DNA from: Haematobia irritans
Lineage: Eukaryota > Arthropoda > Insecta > Diptera > Muscidae
DNA length: 64,000 nt
NCBI RefSeq assembly: GCF_050003625.1
Contig: NC_134397.1
Coordinates: 194,267,063 to 194,331,062 of the forward strand
Direction: 5' to 3'
In this document: positions 47,901 to 60,941 of the stretch, one piece after another
How the letters are laid out: every line of letters begins with the position of its first letter
Position numbering within the stretch: position 1 is the first letter of the stretch
The notes under the pieces: generated by a model
Seen by the model: the letters and a program-made list of their open reading frames with translations, nothing else
Database searches by the model: none
Told to the model about the DNA's origin: nothing
Made by a program: the position numbers and the translations under genes

Positions 47901-49265
47901 TCTATAGAAATAAAATCTTGACAAAATTTTGTATAGAAATAAAATCTTGAGAAAATTTTCTATAGAAATAAAATTTTGACAAAATTTTCTAAAGAAATAA
48001 AATTTTGACAAAATTTTGTATGGAAATAAACTTTGAACAAAACTTTCTATGGAAATAAAATTTGGACAATTTTTTTATAGAAATAATTTTTTTACAAATG
48101 TTTCTATAGAAAAAAAAATTTTTACAAATGTGTCTATTTTGACAAAATTTTCTATAGGAATAAAATTTTGACAAAATTTTCTATGGAAATAAAATTTTGA
48201 CAAAATCTTCTATAGGAATAAAATTTTGACAAAATTTTCCATAGAATTTAAATTTTAAGATAAATTTTCTATACAAATAAAATTTTGACAAAATTTTCTA
48301 TAGAAATAAAATTTTAACAAAATTGTCTATTTTGACAAAATTTTCTATAGAAATATAATTTTGACAAAATTTTCTTTAGTAATAAATTTTGACAAAATTT
48401 TCTATACAAATAAAATTTTGACAAAATTTTTATAGAAATAAAATTTTGACAAAATTTTTATAGAAATAAAATTTTGAAAAAATTTTGTATAGAAATAAAA
48501 GTTTTACAAAATATTTTATACAAATAAAATTTTGACAACATTTGCTATAGAAATAAAATTTTGACAAAATTTTCAATAGAAATAAAATTTTGATAAAATT
48601 TTGCATAGAAATAAAATTTTGACGAAATTCTCTATAGAAAAAAAAATTTAACAACATTTTCTATAGGAATACAATATTTACAAATTTTTCTATAGAAACA
48701 AAATTTTGGCAAAATTTTCTAAAGAAATAAAATTTTGACAAAATTTTCTATGGAAATAAACTTTGAACAAAATTTTCTATGGAAATAAAATTTTGACAAT
48801 TTTTTTTATAGAAATAAATTTTTTACAAATGTTTCTATAGAAAAAAAAATTTACAAAATTTACTACAGAAATAAAATGTTGACAAAATTTTCTTTAGAAA
48901 TAAAATTTTGACAAAATTCTCTATAGAAATAAAATTTTGACAAAATTTTTTTTAGAAATAAAGTTTTGACAAAATTTTCTTTAGAAATAAAGTTTTGACA
49001 AAATTTTTTATAGAAATAAAATGTTGGCAAAGTTTTGTACATAAATAAAATTTTGACAAAATTTTCTATAGAAATAAAATTTTGACAAAATTTTCTATAA
49101 AAATAAATTTTGAAAAAACTGTCTAAAGGAACAAAATTTTGACAATTTTTTCTATAGAAATAAAATTTTGATAAAATTTTCTGTAGAAATAAAATTTTGA
49201 AAAATTTTTCTTTAGAAAAAAATTATAGAAATAAAATTTTGACAAGTTTTTCTATAGAAATAAAG
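47901..49265 (+). repeat. 29-bp minisatellite array, plus orientation
   Basis: Continuation after the inserted element. A multi-monomer set with TAAAGAAATAAAATTTTGAC, TATGGAAATAAACTTTGAAC and AATTTTTTTATAGAAATAA occurs twice (about 47990 and 48720). Confidence 0.95.
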
Positions 49266-49497
49266 TGGACTAATGAAAAATGCTGGTGTTGTTGTTTTTC
49301 ATTACTTTTTTATTGAAATGTTGCTGTTCTCGGATATTTCAATACACCATCAGTGATCATCTTCAGCGAGATATTATATTTTACAAAATTATGGACTTTC
49401 TCCTTACAAAGTTCATGTCTAACTGATTAGTTAGACATGAGCCAAACGAATAATACCAAAATTGTAAAATTCCAAAGGTCAACTAACAAAACTAAAC
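49266..49497 (-). mobile_element. Penelope-like relic with intact hammerhead-like core and long hairpin
   Basis: Related to 23908-24108 but longer. On the minus strand, from 49371 to 49328: CGAGA's partner TCTCG, then CTGAAGA, a 19-base stem II region, GAA, ATAT, C, CGAGA. The core bases CTGANGA and GAA are complete, and C is the favoured cut-site base. Stem I (TCTCG/CGAGA) touches the core on both sides. Stem II pairs poorly and stem III is tiny. On the upstream side the arms CATGTCTAACT and AGTTAGACATG (about 49406-49431) form a hairpin with an 11-bp perfect stem. No protein-coding part is left. Confidence 0.5.
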
Positions 49498-49755
49498 ATA
49501 GAAATAAAATTTTGAAAAATTTTACTATAGAAATAAAATTTTGACACAATTTTCTATAGAAATAATATGTGGACAAAGTTTTCCGTAGAAATAAAATATT
49601 GAGAAAATTTTTTATAGAAATAAAAAGTGAACAAAATTTCCTATAGAAATCAAATTTTGACTAAATTTTCTATAGAAATCAAATTTTGATAAAATTTTCT
49701 TTTTTTTACAAATAAAATTTTTTATAGAAATAAAATGTTGACAAAATTTTCTATG
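49498..49755 (+). repeat. 29-bp minisatellite block, plus orientation
   Basis: A last set of degenerate monomers after the relic, before unique DNA. Confidence 0.9.
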
Positions 49756-50994
49756 TTAGAAAAATACAATTTTCTCAAAAAGAAACAACGCCGTATATCT
49801 GGCCTAAATCGGATCATTCTAACATTGGTAACTAAAGTCTTTTTTTTGCATAAAAAATGTCTAAAATTTATTTAATTTAAATTAGGAATTTTTGGGAGGT
49901 AACGCCTATTTTCGATTTCACCCATGTCAACAATTATATGCGCTTGAAACCTCATTTTGTATCGTTTAATGCAACACATAGGTGTAAGGTTATTTATCAA
50001 ATGAATTGAATTTTTAATTTAGAAAGCCAAAATCGATTTGGATATTTTCCAAATACTTCTTGTCTACAAACATCAAAACCATGTGTTGTAGTACTCGTTT
50101 TATTGAAATCAAAAACTAATAAATCTCTCACAAATCTAAATTGCAAAAATGAAGTGTTGTTGTTTAAAGTATAAAGTTCAGCGCAGTCTTGGATGTCTTG
50201 GAACAGCTGTTGTTTCAGTTTTTTGGTTTCTTTTAAACCTTCATTATATTCACTCTAAAGCGGCCCATGGGTCGTCTTTGTACCTCTGTCAGATATTCGC
50301 CGTACATTTCTCATAATCGATTAAAGGACCACCCTTAATGGTATTAGTAATATTTTTTGTCGTTTTTTTTCGTTTTGTAACAACAAAATTGTCCTCAAGT
50401 GATGAATTGTTAGTATTTTGCTTCAAGATTCATGGTTTCATGGCGTGAGAGAGAGGAGAGGTGGAAACATGAAACATGAAAGTGCTTGTGGACACTTGAC
50501 GCCACTTTGGCGAAGAAGGTTCTCGAAACTTTCAGCCTGCATAAAAAACACACGAAACAATTTTATTAAATTGATTTATGTTGGTAGAGTACACTTTCAA
50601 TACTTGTAGCATTTTCCCAACACCAACACAACTACGATCAAAATCGAAACACATAGTTATCCTTTTGCTTGTAACGAAGTTGATTTCTTTGTTTATTTTT
50701 TTTTTTTCGATTATGTTTCCTTGCTTTTTTAATTAAATCACTTTGGTTTCATATGAAATGAAAATATTGACCATTAAGTTTCGGTTGAAAGCTGCCTATG
50801 GAATTGTAGCTTAATTAAATAAATCGTTTTAAAAGGATACCAAGAAAGAAAGAGAGAGTGCGCAAACAGCATTCAAACTTTAAATATTCTCAAAGGATAA
50901 AGAATATATGATTACGACGGGGTAAGAAGAATAATCGCTCAAGAGACTCTTATCCTTGATAGATACATTATTAAAATTTAATTTTCATGTTTAA
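49756..50994. other. Unique AT-rich DNA, no gene seen
   Basis: It holds T-rich tracts (50330-50370, 50690-50710) and a short purine run near 50845. The one frame of 63 codons (50418-50609) has no motif. Confidence 0.5.
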
Positions 50995-53900
50995 TAGCAA
51001 TAGAAAATTTTGTCAAAATTTTATTTCTATAGAAAATTTTGTCAAAATTTTAGTTCTATAGAAAATTTTTCCAAATTTGATTTCTAGAAAATTTTTTCAA
51101 AATTGTGTTTCTTTAGAAAATTTGTCAAAATTTTATTTCTACAGAAAATTTTGTCAAAATTTTATCTCTACAGAAAATCTTGTCAAAATTTAATTTCTAT
51201 AGAAAATTTTTCAAAATTTTATTTCTATAGAAAATGTTGTCAAAATTTTATTTCTGTAGAAAATTTTGTCAAAGTTTTTTTTCTTATAAGATTTTGTCAA
51301 AATTGTATTTCTATAGAAAATTTTGTCAAGCTTTTATTTCTATAGAAAATTTTGTCAAAATTTTATTTCTATAGAAAATTTTGTCAAGATTTTATTTCTA
51401 TAGAACATTTTGTCAAAATTTTATTTCTGTAGAAAATTTTGTCAAAATTTTATTTCTATAGAAGATTTTGTCAAAATTTTATTACTATAGAAAATTTTGC
51501 CAAAATTTTATTTCTTAGAAGATTTTGTCAAAATTGTATTTCTATAGAAAATTTTGTCAAGATTTTATTTCTATAGAAATTTTTGTCAAAATTTTATTTC
51601 TGTAGAAAATTTTGCCACAATAGACATGTTTGTCAAAATTTTATTTCTATAGAATTTTTGTCAAAATTTTATTTCTATAGAAAATTTTGTTAAAATTTTA
51701 TTCCTATAGAAATATTTCTCAAGATTTTATTCCTATAGAAAATTTTCTCAAAATTTTATTTCTATAGAAGATTGTGTCAAAATTTTAATTCTATAAAAAT
51801 TTTTGTTACAAAAATTTTATTTCTATCGAAAATTTTGTCAAAATTTTATTTCTATAGAAAATTTTGTCAAAATTTTATTTCTACAGAAAATTTTGTCAAA
51901 ATTTTATTTCTATAGAAATTTTTGTCAAACTTTTATTTCTATAGAAAATTTTGTCAAAATTTTATTGCAATAGAAAATTTTGTCAAAATTTTATTTCTAT
52001 CGAAAATTTTGTCAAACTTTTATTTCTATAGAAAATTTTGTCAAAATTTTATTACTATAGAAAATTTTGTCAAAATTTTATTTCTATCGAAAATTTTGTC
52101 AAAATTTTATTACTATAGAAAATTTTGTCAAAATTTTATTTCTATAGAAATTTTTGTCAAACTTTTATTTCTATAGAAAATTTTGTCAAAATTTAAATTC
52201 TATTGAAAATTTTGTCAAAATTTTATTTTCATAGAAATATTTGTCAAAATTCTATTTTCATAGAAAATTTTGTCAAAATTAGAAAATATAGAAAATTTTG
52301 TCAAAATTTTATTCCTATTAAAAATTTTGTCACAATAGACAATTTTGCAAAAATTTTATTTCCAGAGAAAATTTTGTCAAAATTTTATTTCTATAGAAAT
52401 TTTTCTCAAGATTTTATTTCTACAGAAAATTTTGTCAAAATTTTATTGCTATAGAAAATTATGTCAAAATTTAGTTTTATAGAAAATTTTGTCAAAATTT
52501 TATTTCTATCGAAAATTTTGTCAAAATTTTATTTCTATAGAAAATTTTGTCAAAATTTTATCGCTATAGAAAATTATGTCAAAATTTTATTACTATAGAA
52601 AATTATGTCAAAATTTTATTTCTATCGAAAATTTTGTCAAACTTTTATTTCTATAGAAAATTTTGTCAAAATTTTATTACTATAGAAAATTTTGTCAAAA
52701 TTTTATGCCTATAGAAAATTTTGTCAAAATTTTATTTCTATCGAAAATTTTGTCAAAATTTTATTTCTATAGAAAATTTTGTCAAAATTTTATTACTATA
52801 GACAATTTTGTCAAAATTTTATTTCTATAGAAAATTTTGTCGAAATTTTATTACTATAGAAAATGTTGTCAAAATTTTATTCCTATAAAAAATTTTGTCA
52901 AACTAGACAATTTTGTAAAAATTTTATTTCTATAGAAATTTTTCTCAAGATTTTATTTCTATAGAAAATTTTGTCAAGATTTTATTTCTATAGAAAATTT
53001 TGTCAAAATTTTATTTCTATAGAAAATTTTGTAAAAATTATATTTCTATAGAAAATTTTGTCAAAATTTTATTTCTATAGAAAATTTTGTCAAAATTTTA
53101 TTTCTATAGAAAATTTTGTAAAAATTTTATTTCTATAGAAAATTTTGTCAAAATTTTTTATCTATAGAAAATTTTGTCAAAATTTTATTTCTATAGAAAA
53201 TTTTGTCCAAATTTTATTACTATAGACAATTTTGTCCAAATTTTATTACTATAGACAATTTTGTCCAAATTTTATTACTATAGACAATTTTGTCAAAATT
53301 TTATTTCTATAGAAAATTTTGTCAAAATTTTATCTCTACAGAAAATTTTGTCAAAATTTAATTTCTATAGAAAATTTTGTGAAAATTTTATTTCTATAGA
53401 AAATTTTGTCAAAATTTTATTTCTATAGAAAATTTTGTCCAAGTTTTATTACTATAGACAATTTTGTCAAAATTTTATTTCTATCGAAAATTTTGTCAAA
53501 ATTTTATTTCTATCGAAAATTTTGTCAAAATTTTATTACTATAGAAAATTTTGTCAAAATTTTATGCCTATAGAAAATTTTGTCAAAATTTTATTTCTAT
53601 CGAAAATTTTGTCAAAATTTTATTTCTATAGAAAATTTTGTCAAAATTTTATTACTATAGAAAATGTTGTCAAAATTTTATCGCTATAGAAAATTATGTC
53701 AAAATTTTATTACTATAGAAAATTATGTCAAAATTTTATTTCTATCGAAAATTTTGTCAAAATTTTATTTCTATAGAAAATTTTGTCAAAGTTTTATTAC
53801 TATAGACAATTTTGTCAAAATTTTATGCCTATAGAAAATTTTGTCAAAATTTTATTTCTATAGTAATTTTTTTCAAGATTTTATTTCTATAGAAAATTTT

Positions 53901-56735
53901 GTCAAAATGTTATATCTATAGAAAACTTTGTCAAAATTTTATTACTATAGACAATTTTGTCAAAATTTTATTTCTATAGAAAATTTTGTCGAAATTTTAA
54001 TACTATAGAAAATGTTGTCAAAATTTTATTCCTATAAAAAATTTTGTCAAAATAGACAATTTTGTAAAAATTTTATTTCTATGGAAAACTTTGTCAAAAT
54101 TTTATTTCTATAGAATTTTTTCTCAAGATTTTATTTCTATAGAAAATTTTGTCAAGATTTTATTTTTATAGAAAATTTTGTCAAAATTTTATTTCTGTAG
54201 AAAATTTTGCCAAAATAGACATGTTTGTCAAAATTTTATTTCTATAGAATTTTTTGTCAAAATTTTATTTCTATAGAAGGTTTTGTCAAGATTTTATTTC
54301 TATAGAAAATTTTGTCAAAATTTTATTTCTGTAGAAAATTTTGTCAAAATTTTATTTCTATAGAAAATTTTGTCAAAATTTTATTTCTATAGAAAATTTT
54401 GTCAAAATTTTATTTCTATAGAAGATTTTGTCAAAATTTTATTACTATAGAAAATTTTGTCAAAATTTTATTTCTTACAAGATTTTGTCAAAATTGTATT
54501 TCTATAGGAAAGATTTTATTTCTATAGAAAATTTTGTCAAAATTTTACTTCTATAGAAAATTTTGTCAAAATAGACAATTTGTCAAAATTTTATTTCTGA
54601 AGAAAATTTTGTGAAAATTTTATTTCTATAAAAAATTTTGTCAAAATTTTATTACTATAGAAAATTTTGTCAAAATTTTATGCCTATAGAAAATGTTGTC
54701 TAAATTTTATACCTATAGAAAATTTTGTCAAAATTTTATTTCTATCGAAAATTTTGTCAAAATTTTATTTCTATAGAAAATTTTGTCAAAATTTTAGTTC
54801 TATCGAAAATTTTGTCAAAATTTTATTTCTATAGAAAATTTTGTCACAATTTTATTACTATAGAAAATCTTGTCAAAATTTTATTCCTATAGAAAATTTT
54901 GTCACAATATACAATTTTGTCAAAATTATAGTTCTATAGACAATTTTTTCAAAATTTTATTTCTATAGAAAAATTTTTGAAAATTGTATTTCTATAGAAA
55001 ATTTGTCAAAATTTTAATTCTACAGAAAATTTTGACAAATTTTATCTCTACAGAAAATTTGGTCAAAATTTAATTTCTATAGAAAATTTTGTCAACATTT
55101 AATTTCTATACATAATTTTGTCAATTTTTTTTTTCTATAGAAAATTTTGTCAAAATAGACAATTTTGTTAAAATTTTATTTCTATAGAAAATTTTGTCAA
55201 AATAGACAATTTTGTCAAAATTTGACTTCTATAGAAAATTTTGTCAAAATTTTATTTCTATAGAAAATTTTGTCAAAATTTTATTTCTATAGAAAATTTT
55301 GTCAAAATAGACAATTTTGTTAAAATTTTATTTCTATAGAAAATTTTGTCAAAATTTTATTTCTATAGAAAATTTTGTCAAAATTTTATTACTATAGAAA
55401 TTTTGTCAAAATTTTATGCCTATAGAAAATTTTGTCAAAATTTTATACCTATAGAAAATTTTGTCAAAATTTTATTTGTATAGAAAATTTTGTCAAAATT
55501 TTATTTCTATAGAAAATTTTGTCAAAATTTTATCGCTATAGAAAATTATGTCAAAATTTTATTACTATAGAAAATTATGTCAAAATTTTATTTCTATCGA
55601 AAATTTTGTCAAAATTTTATTTCTATAGAAAATTTTGTCAAAATTTTATTACTATAGAAAATTTTGTCAAAATTTTATTTCTATCGAAAATTTTGTCAAA
55701 ATTTTATTTCTATAGAAAATTTTGTCAAAATTTTATTACTATAGAAAATTTTGTCAAAATTTTATCGCTATAGAAAATTATGTCAAAATTTTATTACTAT
55801 AGAAAATTATGTCAAAATTTTATTTCTATCGAAAATTTTGTCAAAATTTTATTTCTATAGAAAATTTTGTCAAAGTTTTATTACTATAGACAATTTTGTC
55901 AAAATTTTATTTCTATAGAAAATTTTGTGAAAATTTTATTACTATAGAAAATTTTGTGAAAATTTTATTACTATAGAAAATTTTGTCAACATTTTATTCC
56001 TATAGAAAATTTTATTCCTATAGAAAATTTTGTCAAAATAGACAATTTTGTAAAAATTTTATTTCTATAAAAAATTTTGTCAAAATTTTATTCCTATAGT
56101 AATTTTTCTCAAGATTTTATTTCTATAGAAAATTTTGTCAAAATGTTATATCTATAGAAAATTTTGTCAAAATTTTATTACTATAGACAATTTTGTCAAA
56201 ATTTTATTTCTATAGAAAATTTTGTCGAAATTTTATTACTATAGAAAATGTTGTCAAAATTTTATTCTTATAAAAAATTTTGTCAAAATAGACAATTTTG
56301 TAAAAATTTTATTTCTATAGAAATTTTTCTCAAGATTTTATTTCTATAGAAAATTTTGTCAAAATTTTATTTCTATAGAAAATTTTGTCCAAATTTTATT
56401 ACTATAGACAATTTTGTCCAAATTTTATTACTATAGACAATTTTGTCAAAATTTTGTTTCTATAGAAAATTTTGTCAAAATTTTATCTCTACAGAAAATG
56501 TTGTCAAAATTTAATTTCTATAGAAAATTTTGTGAAAATTTTATTTCTATAGAAAATTTTGTCAAAATTTTATTTCTATAGAAAATTTTGTCCAAATTTT
56601 ATTACTATAGACAATTTTGTCAAAATTTTATTTCTATAGAAAATTTTGTCAAAATTTTATCTCTACAGAAAATTTTGACAAAATTTGATTTCTATTGGAA
56701 AATTTGTTCAAAATTTTTTGTCAACATTAGTGTGT
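50995..56735 (-). repeat. Longest 29-bp minisatellite array, minus orientation, with large higher-order repeats
   Basis: About 195 monomers with little interruption. Marker variants recur together: TCGCTATAGAAAATTATG followed by ACTATAG and CTATCG monomers at about 52560, 53683, 55532 and 55764; ATTCTTATAAAA or ATTCCTATAAAA monomers, then TAGACAATTTTGTAAAAATT and TTTCTCAAGATTTTATTTC, at about 52875, 54025 and 56260. This gives segmental units of roughly 1.1-2.2 kb laid over the 29-bp period. The 84-codon frames at 51922, 53435 and 55519 are copies of each other by this duplication and are not genes. Confidence 0.95.
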
Positions 56736-57489
56736 TAGTTCATATTTATATTATCGGATGGGAGTTATTTGATACCTGATTATTTATGTCTTCGTCCTTT
56801 AAATTTTCAATATAATAATATATCAATTAATGTTACATAAATAATTGCATTCGATTTTATATAACTTCTTAATACCCGTTTAAGGATATCTCTTGACATT
56901 CTATCTAATTTTTATTAGAAATTTTTGCTTACATGGCTTCTAACGAAGATTCATGGAATTTTATATGGCTTTCAATTATTATGATTGCACTTTTCAATTA
57001 CAGCATTTATAAAATGTCCTTAATTGTTGCTCGACATGAACATATACACACACATTGTCCTTGCATAATTATCAATGTAATCATGTGCATATTTCACCTT
57101 CAATCTATGCATGTGCATCATAATGGAAACCAAGGCGTTTACTACAAATCACGTTATTGACACCTCATTAAGAAACACTTTCACTTCTAGGACATTTATG
57201 CACATTCACACACACACACACATTCTTTATACCACTCCCTGCCATATGAAAATAACCAATTCAAGCAATGGGGTTTTATGGGTGAATGAAATATGAGACA
57301 TAGTAAATTTGTGAATGTGTATAATGAAATGGGTAGATGCAATTTCGATTATAATTTAGTTTTGAAAATTATTCCTCAAAATCAATTTCACAAAATGGAG
57401 ATGCAAAAAATTTATATGATAAAATGATCAGTAAACATCCCATACGGAGAAATTTTTTCACAATAAATTTACTTTTTCATAAACATATG
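56736..57489. other. Unique DNA with a CA microsatellite, no gene seen
   Basis: An ACAC run lies at 57207-57222. Two overlapping frames (75 and 61 codons) around it have no motif. Confidence 0.5.
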
Positions 57490-57655
57490 TACAGGGTGGC
57501 TGATATGTAACGTAACAAAGTAAAGCTCTATGCTTTTTTCATTGTTCAAAATTTTACTTTATTTATTGTTCAAAAGCAAAACTTGCCAGACACAAAATCA
57601 AATTTTAGAATCAGTTTAGATTTGTTCGAATTGGTTATCTTAGAAAAAAAATACA
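57490..57655 (-). pseudogene. Mariner end with truncated transposase tail
   Basis: The terminal repeat ACAGGGTGGCTGATATGTAA is followed by AACAAAGTAAAGC..., then on the minus strand the degenerate C-terminal tail (sequence like CAGTTTAGATTTGTTCGAAT shared with 3590 and 63695). It is cut off by the minisatellite at about 57656. Confidence 0.65.
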
Positions 57656-59250
57656 AAATTTTCTATAGAAATACAATTTTGACAAAAATTTCTATAGAAA
57701 TAAAATTTTGACAGAATTTTCTATAGAAATAAAATTTTGACAAAATTTTCTATATAGAAATAACATTTTGACAAAATTTTCTATAGAAATGAAATTTTGA
57801 CAAAATTTTCTATAGAAATAAAATTTTGACAATATTTTCTATAGAAATAAAATTTTGACAAAAATTTCTATATTAATAAAATATTGACAAAATTTTCCAT
57901 AGAAGTAAAATATTGTCAAACTTTTCTATAGAAATAAAATTTTGACAAAAATTTTCTTTAGAAATAAAATTTTGACAAAATTTTCTATAGAAATACAATT
58001 TCGACAAAATTTTCTATTGGAATAATATTTTTACCATATTTTCTATAGAAATAATTTTTTTTTCCAAATTTTCTACAGAAATAAAGTTTTGACAAACTTT
58101 TCAATAAAAATACAAAATCTTCTATTGGAATAATATTTTTACCAAATTTTCTATAGAAATGGAATTTTGACAAAATTTGCTATAGAAATAATTTTTTTCC
58201 AAATTTTCTACAAAAATAAAGTTTTGACAAACTTGTCAATATAAATAAAATCGTGAAAAAGTGTTCTATAGACATAAAATTTGACAAAGTTTTCTATAGA
58301 AATAAAATTTTGACAAAATTTGCTATTGGAATAATATTTTTACCAAATTTTGTATAGAAATGGAATTTTGATAAAATTTTCAATAGAAATAATTTTTTTA
58401 GCCAAATTTTCTATAGAAATAGAGTTTTGTCAAACTTTTCTATATAAATAAAATTTTGACAAAAATTTTCTTTAGAAATAAAATTTTGACAAAATTTTCT
58501 ATAGAAATACAATTTTGACAAAATTTTCTATTGGAATAATATTTTTACCATATATTCTATAGAAATAATTTTTTTTCCAAATTTTCTACAGAAATAAAAT
58601 TTTGACAAAATTCTCTATAGAAATAAAATTTTATATAACAGAAATAGAAATAATAATAAATAGAAACAACATTTTGGTAAAATTTTCTATAGAAATTAAA
58701 TTGACAAAATTTTCTATAGAATTACAATTTTGAAAAAATTTTCTATAGAAATAAAATCTTGAAAAAATGTTCTATAGAAATAAAATGTAGACAAAGTTTT
58801 CTATAGAAATAAAATTTTGACAAAATTTTCTATTGGAATAATATTTTTACCAAATTTTCTATAGAAATGGACTTTTGATAAAATTTTCTATAGAAATATT
58901 TTTTTTTCCAAATTTTCTACAGAAATAAAGTTTTGGCAAACTTTTCTATATAAATACAATTTTGACAAAAATTTTCTTCAGAAATAACATTTTGACAAAA
59001 TTTTCTATATAAATAAAATTTTATATAGAAACAAAACTTTGGCAAAATTTTCTGTAGAAATTAAATTGACAAAATTTTCTATAGAATTAAAATTTTGACA
59101 AAATTGTCTATGGAATTAAAATTTGGATAAAATTTTCTATAGAAATAAAATTTTGATAAAATTTTCTACAGAAATAAAATGTTGACAAACTTTTTTAGAT
59201 AAATAAAATTTTAACAAAATTTTCTATAGAAATAAAATGTTTGACAATAT
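57656..59250 (+). repeat. 29-bp minisatellite array, plus orientation
   Basis: About 55 monomers. An unusual variant set (TTCTATTGGAATAATATTTT, then a TACC..ATTTTCTATAG and AATTTTTTTTCCAAATTTTC monomer) is repeated at about 58012, 58128, 58323, 58530 and 58828, giving higher-order units of about 100-300 bp. Confidence 0.95.
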
Positions 59251-59633
59251 TATAAAAGTGGAAATTTTCCCTTAGTGGTGCAAGCTAAAAATATTTAAAA
59301 CTTCGACTCATTTATAATTCAAGGGATATTCATGCCTCCACATAAAGTATCACTATTTGGAAAGACTGTAAAATAATAAATAAACTTCTAAAATAAATTA
59401 ATAAATCACTTCTTTCGAAGAAATATTTTTTTCATAATAACCACAAAAAGATGATCAAAAACTGAAAAAAATTTTTTTTTGGTAAAATTTTCTTCACATT
59501 TTGGTAGATAGATTTTTGGCTCGAGCGGCAACCGTGATTATAGGCCGCAAGCTGGTGTTTCAAATATTTCATATTTTTTTTAATTTTAAATTATTACTGA
59601 TTTTTCACAGTAGCACCTATTTCTTTAAATTTT
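59251..59633. other. Array exit with first-type boundary sequence
   Basis: After about 240 bp of unique-looking DNA, ATTTTGGTAGATAGATTTTT, then GGCTCGAGCGGCAACCGTG (59495-59533), matches the exit sequence of the blocks in 15470-17435. It leads on to the GTCC-type element head at 59634. Confidence 0.6.
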
Positions 59634-60255
59634 TTATACCCTCCACCATAGGATGGGGGTATATTAACTTTGTCATTCCGTTTGTAACACATCGAAATAT
59701 TGCTCTAAGACCCTATAAAGTATATATATTCTGGGTCGTGGTGAAATTCTGAGTCGATCTGAGCATGTCCGTCCGTCCGTCCGTCTGTTGAAATCACGCT
59801 AACTTCCGAACGAAACAAGCTATCGACTTGAGGTCGGATGGTATTGCAAATGGGCCATATCGGTCCACTTTTACGTATAGCCCCCATATAAACCGATCCC
59901 CCGATTTGACTTGCCGAGCCTCTAAGAGAAGCAAATTTCATCCGATCCGACTGAAATTTGGTACATGGTGTTGGTATATGGTCTCTAACAACCATGCAAA
60001 AATTGGTCCACATAGGTCCATAATTATATATAGCCCCCATATAAACCGATCACCAGATTTGACCTCCGGAGCCTCTTGGAAGACCAAAATTCATCTGATT
60101 CAGTTAAAATTTGGTACGTGGCCTCAAACACCCATGCAAAAATTGGTCGAAATCGGTCCATAATTATATGTAGGCCCCATATAAACCGATCCCCAGATTT
60201 GACCTCCGGAGCCCTTTGGAAGAGCAAAATTCATCCGATTTGGTTTTGGACCTGT
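59634..60255 (+). mobile_element. GTCC-type interspersed element, partial
   Basis: The head TATACCCTCCACCATAGGAT, then TTAACTTTGTCATTCCGTTT, TATTCTGGGTCGTGGTGAAA and a run of CCGT units (59767-59787), is followed by two and a half units of about 160 bp (TATAGCCCCCATATAAACCG, then GATTTGACCTCCGGAGCC, ATGCAAAAATTGGTC). These units are the reverse complement of those in the nested element at 15228-17988. The 110-111 codon frames on both strands here are repeat artefacts. Confidence 0.75.
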
Positions 60256-60792
60256 CTCATTCAAACGTAATTTTTTAAATTCTCTACATAAACAATGAAC
60301 CCCCAAAGGCTTTAGGCGTTTAAAAATAAAATTTCCTATTTGATTTAAGAGAAGTGTTCCAATTGTCTGTAAGGATAAAGTGATTAGGAGTAGCGTTTCT
60401 GACTCTTGTCCCCAAATTGGGATGTCCCCAAAAATCCCCAATTTAAAGTCATGCATTGCTAGATATGCTCATCACCAGATGAGTCTCCATGGTCTTGAAC
60501 GTCGATAAGATTTTGTTTGCTAAGCGGGCATGCTAAACATTTTGTACTGGCTGATCTCTTTCATAAGTTAAAAAGCCAAAGGCCTTCACCAAAAGGAAAA
60601 AAAGTACATTTTGCCTTAAAAAAAGTACTTTTTGTAATTAGATTCAGTACAATTTCAAGAATGCTATTTATCATCTCTGTTTTAATATCAAAGTAGTATA
60701 GAAATCAACAAATTATATGAAATTCAAAACTTGTGATAGACTTGAGCATCGGCATCTGTCATGTAATAGGTCCGTTAGTGGCAATTTTTGAA

Positions 60793-60941
60793 TTCCATCA
60801 CGAATAACTTTATTTCTGAATGCAATAGATCAAAATACTTTTATAAGCGCCTAAACAATAAAATGAACTGTAACTGGAACAAATCATTCAGCTATAAGAT
60901 GAGCGATTTACAAATTATAGAAAACTGATAGCCACCCAGTA
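60793..60941. mobile_element. Mariner terminal relic, second copy
   Basis: CATCACGAATAACTTTATTT, then AACAATAAAATGAACTGTA and GATAGCCACCCAG, matches the relic at 7137-7315 in the same order. No coding capacity. Confidence 0.65.

Noticed and set aside
51922..55773. Three 84-codon frames (51922, 53435, 55519) that resemble each other
   Set aside because: They are copies through higher-order duplication of the array, kept open only where CTATCG or CTACAG variants replace CTATAG. No protein-level signal.
59705..60456. Overlapping frames of 110-111 codons on both strands
   Set aside because: They lie in tandem units of the GTCC-type interspersed element and are mirrored in the nested element at 15228-17988.
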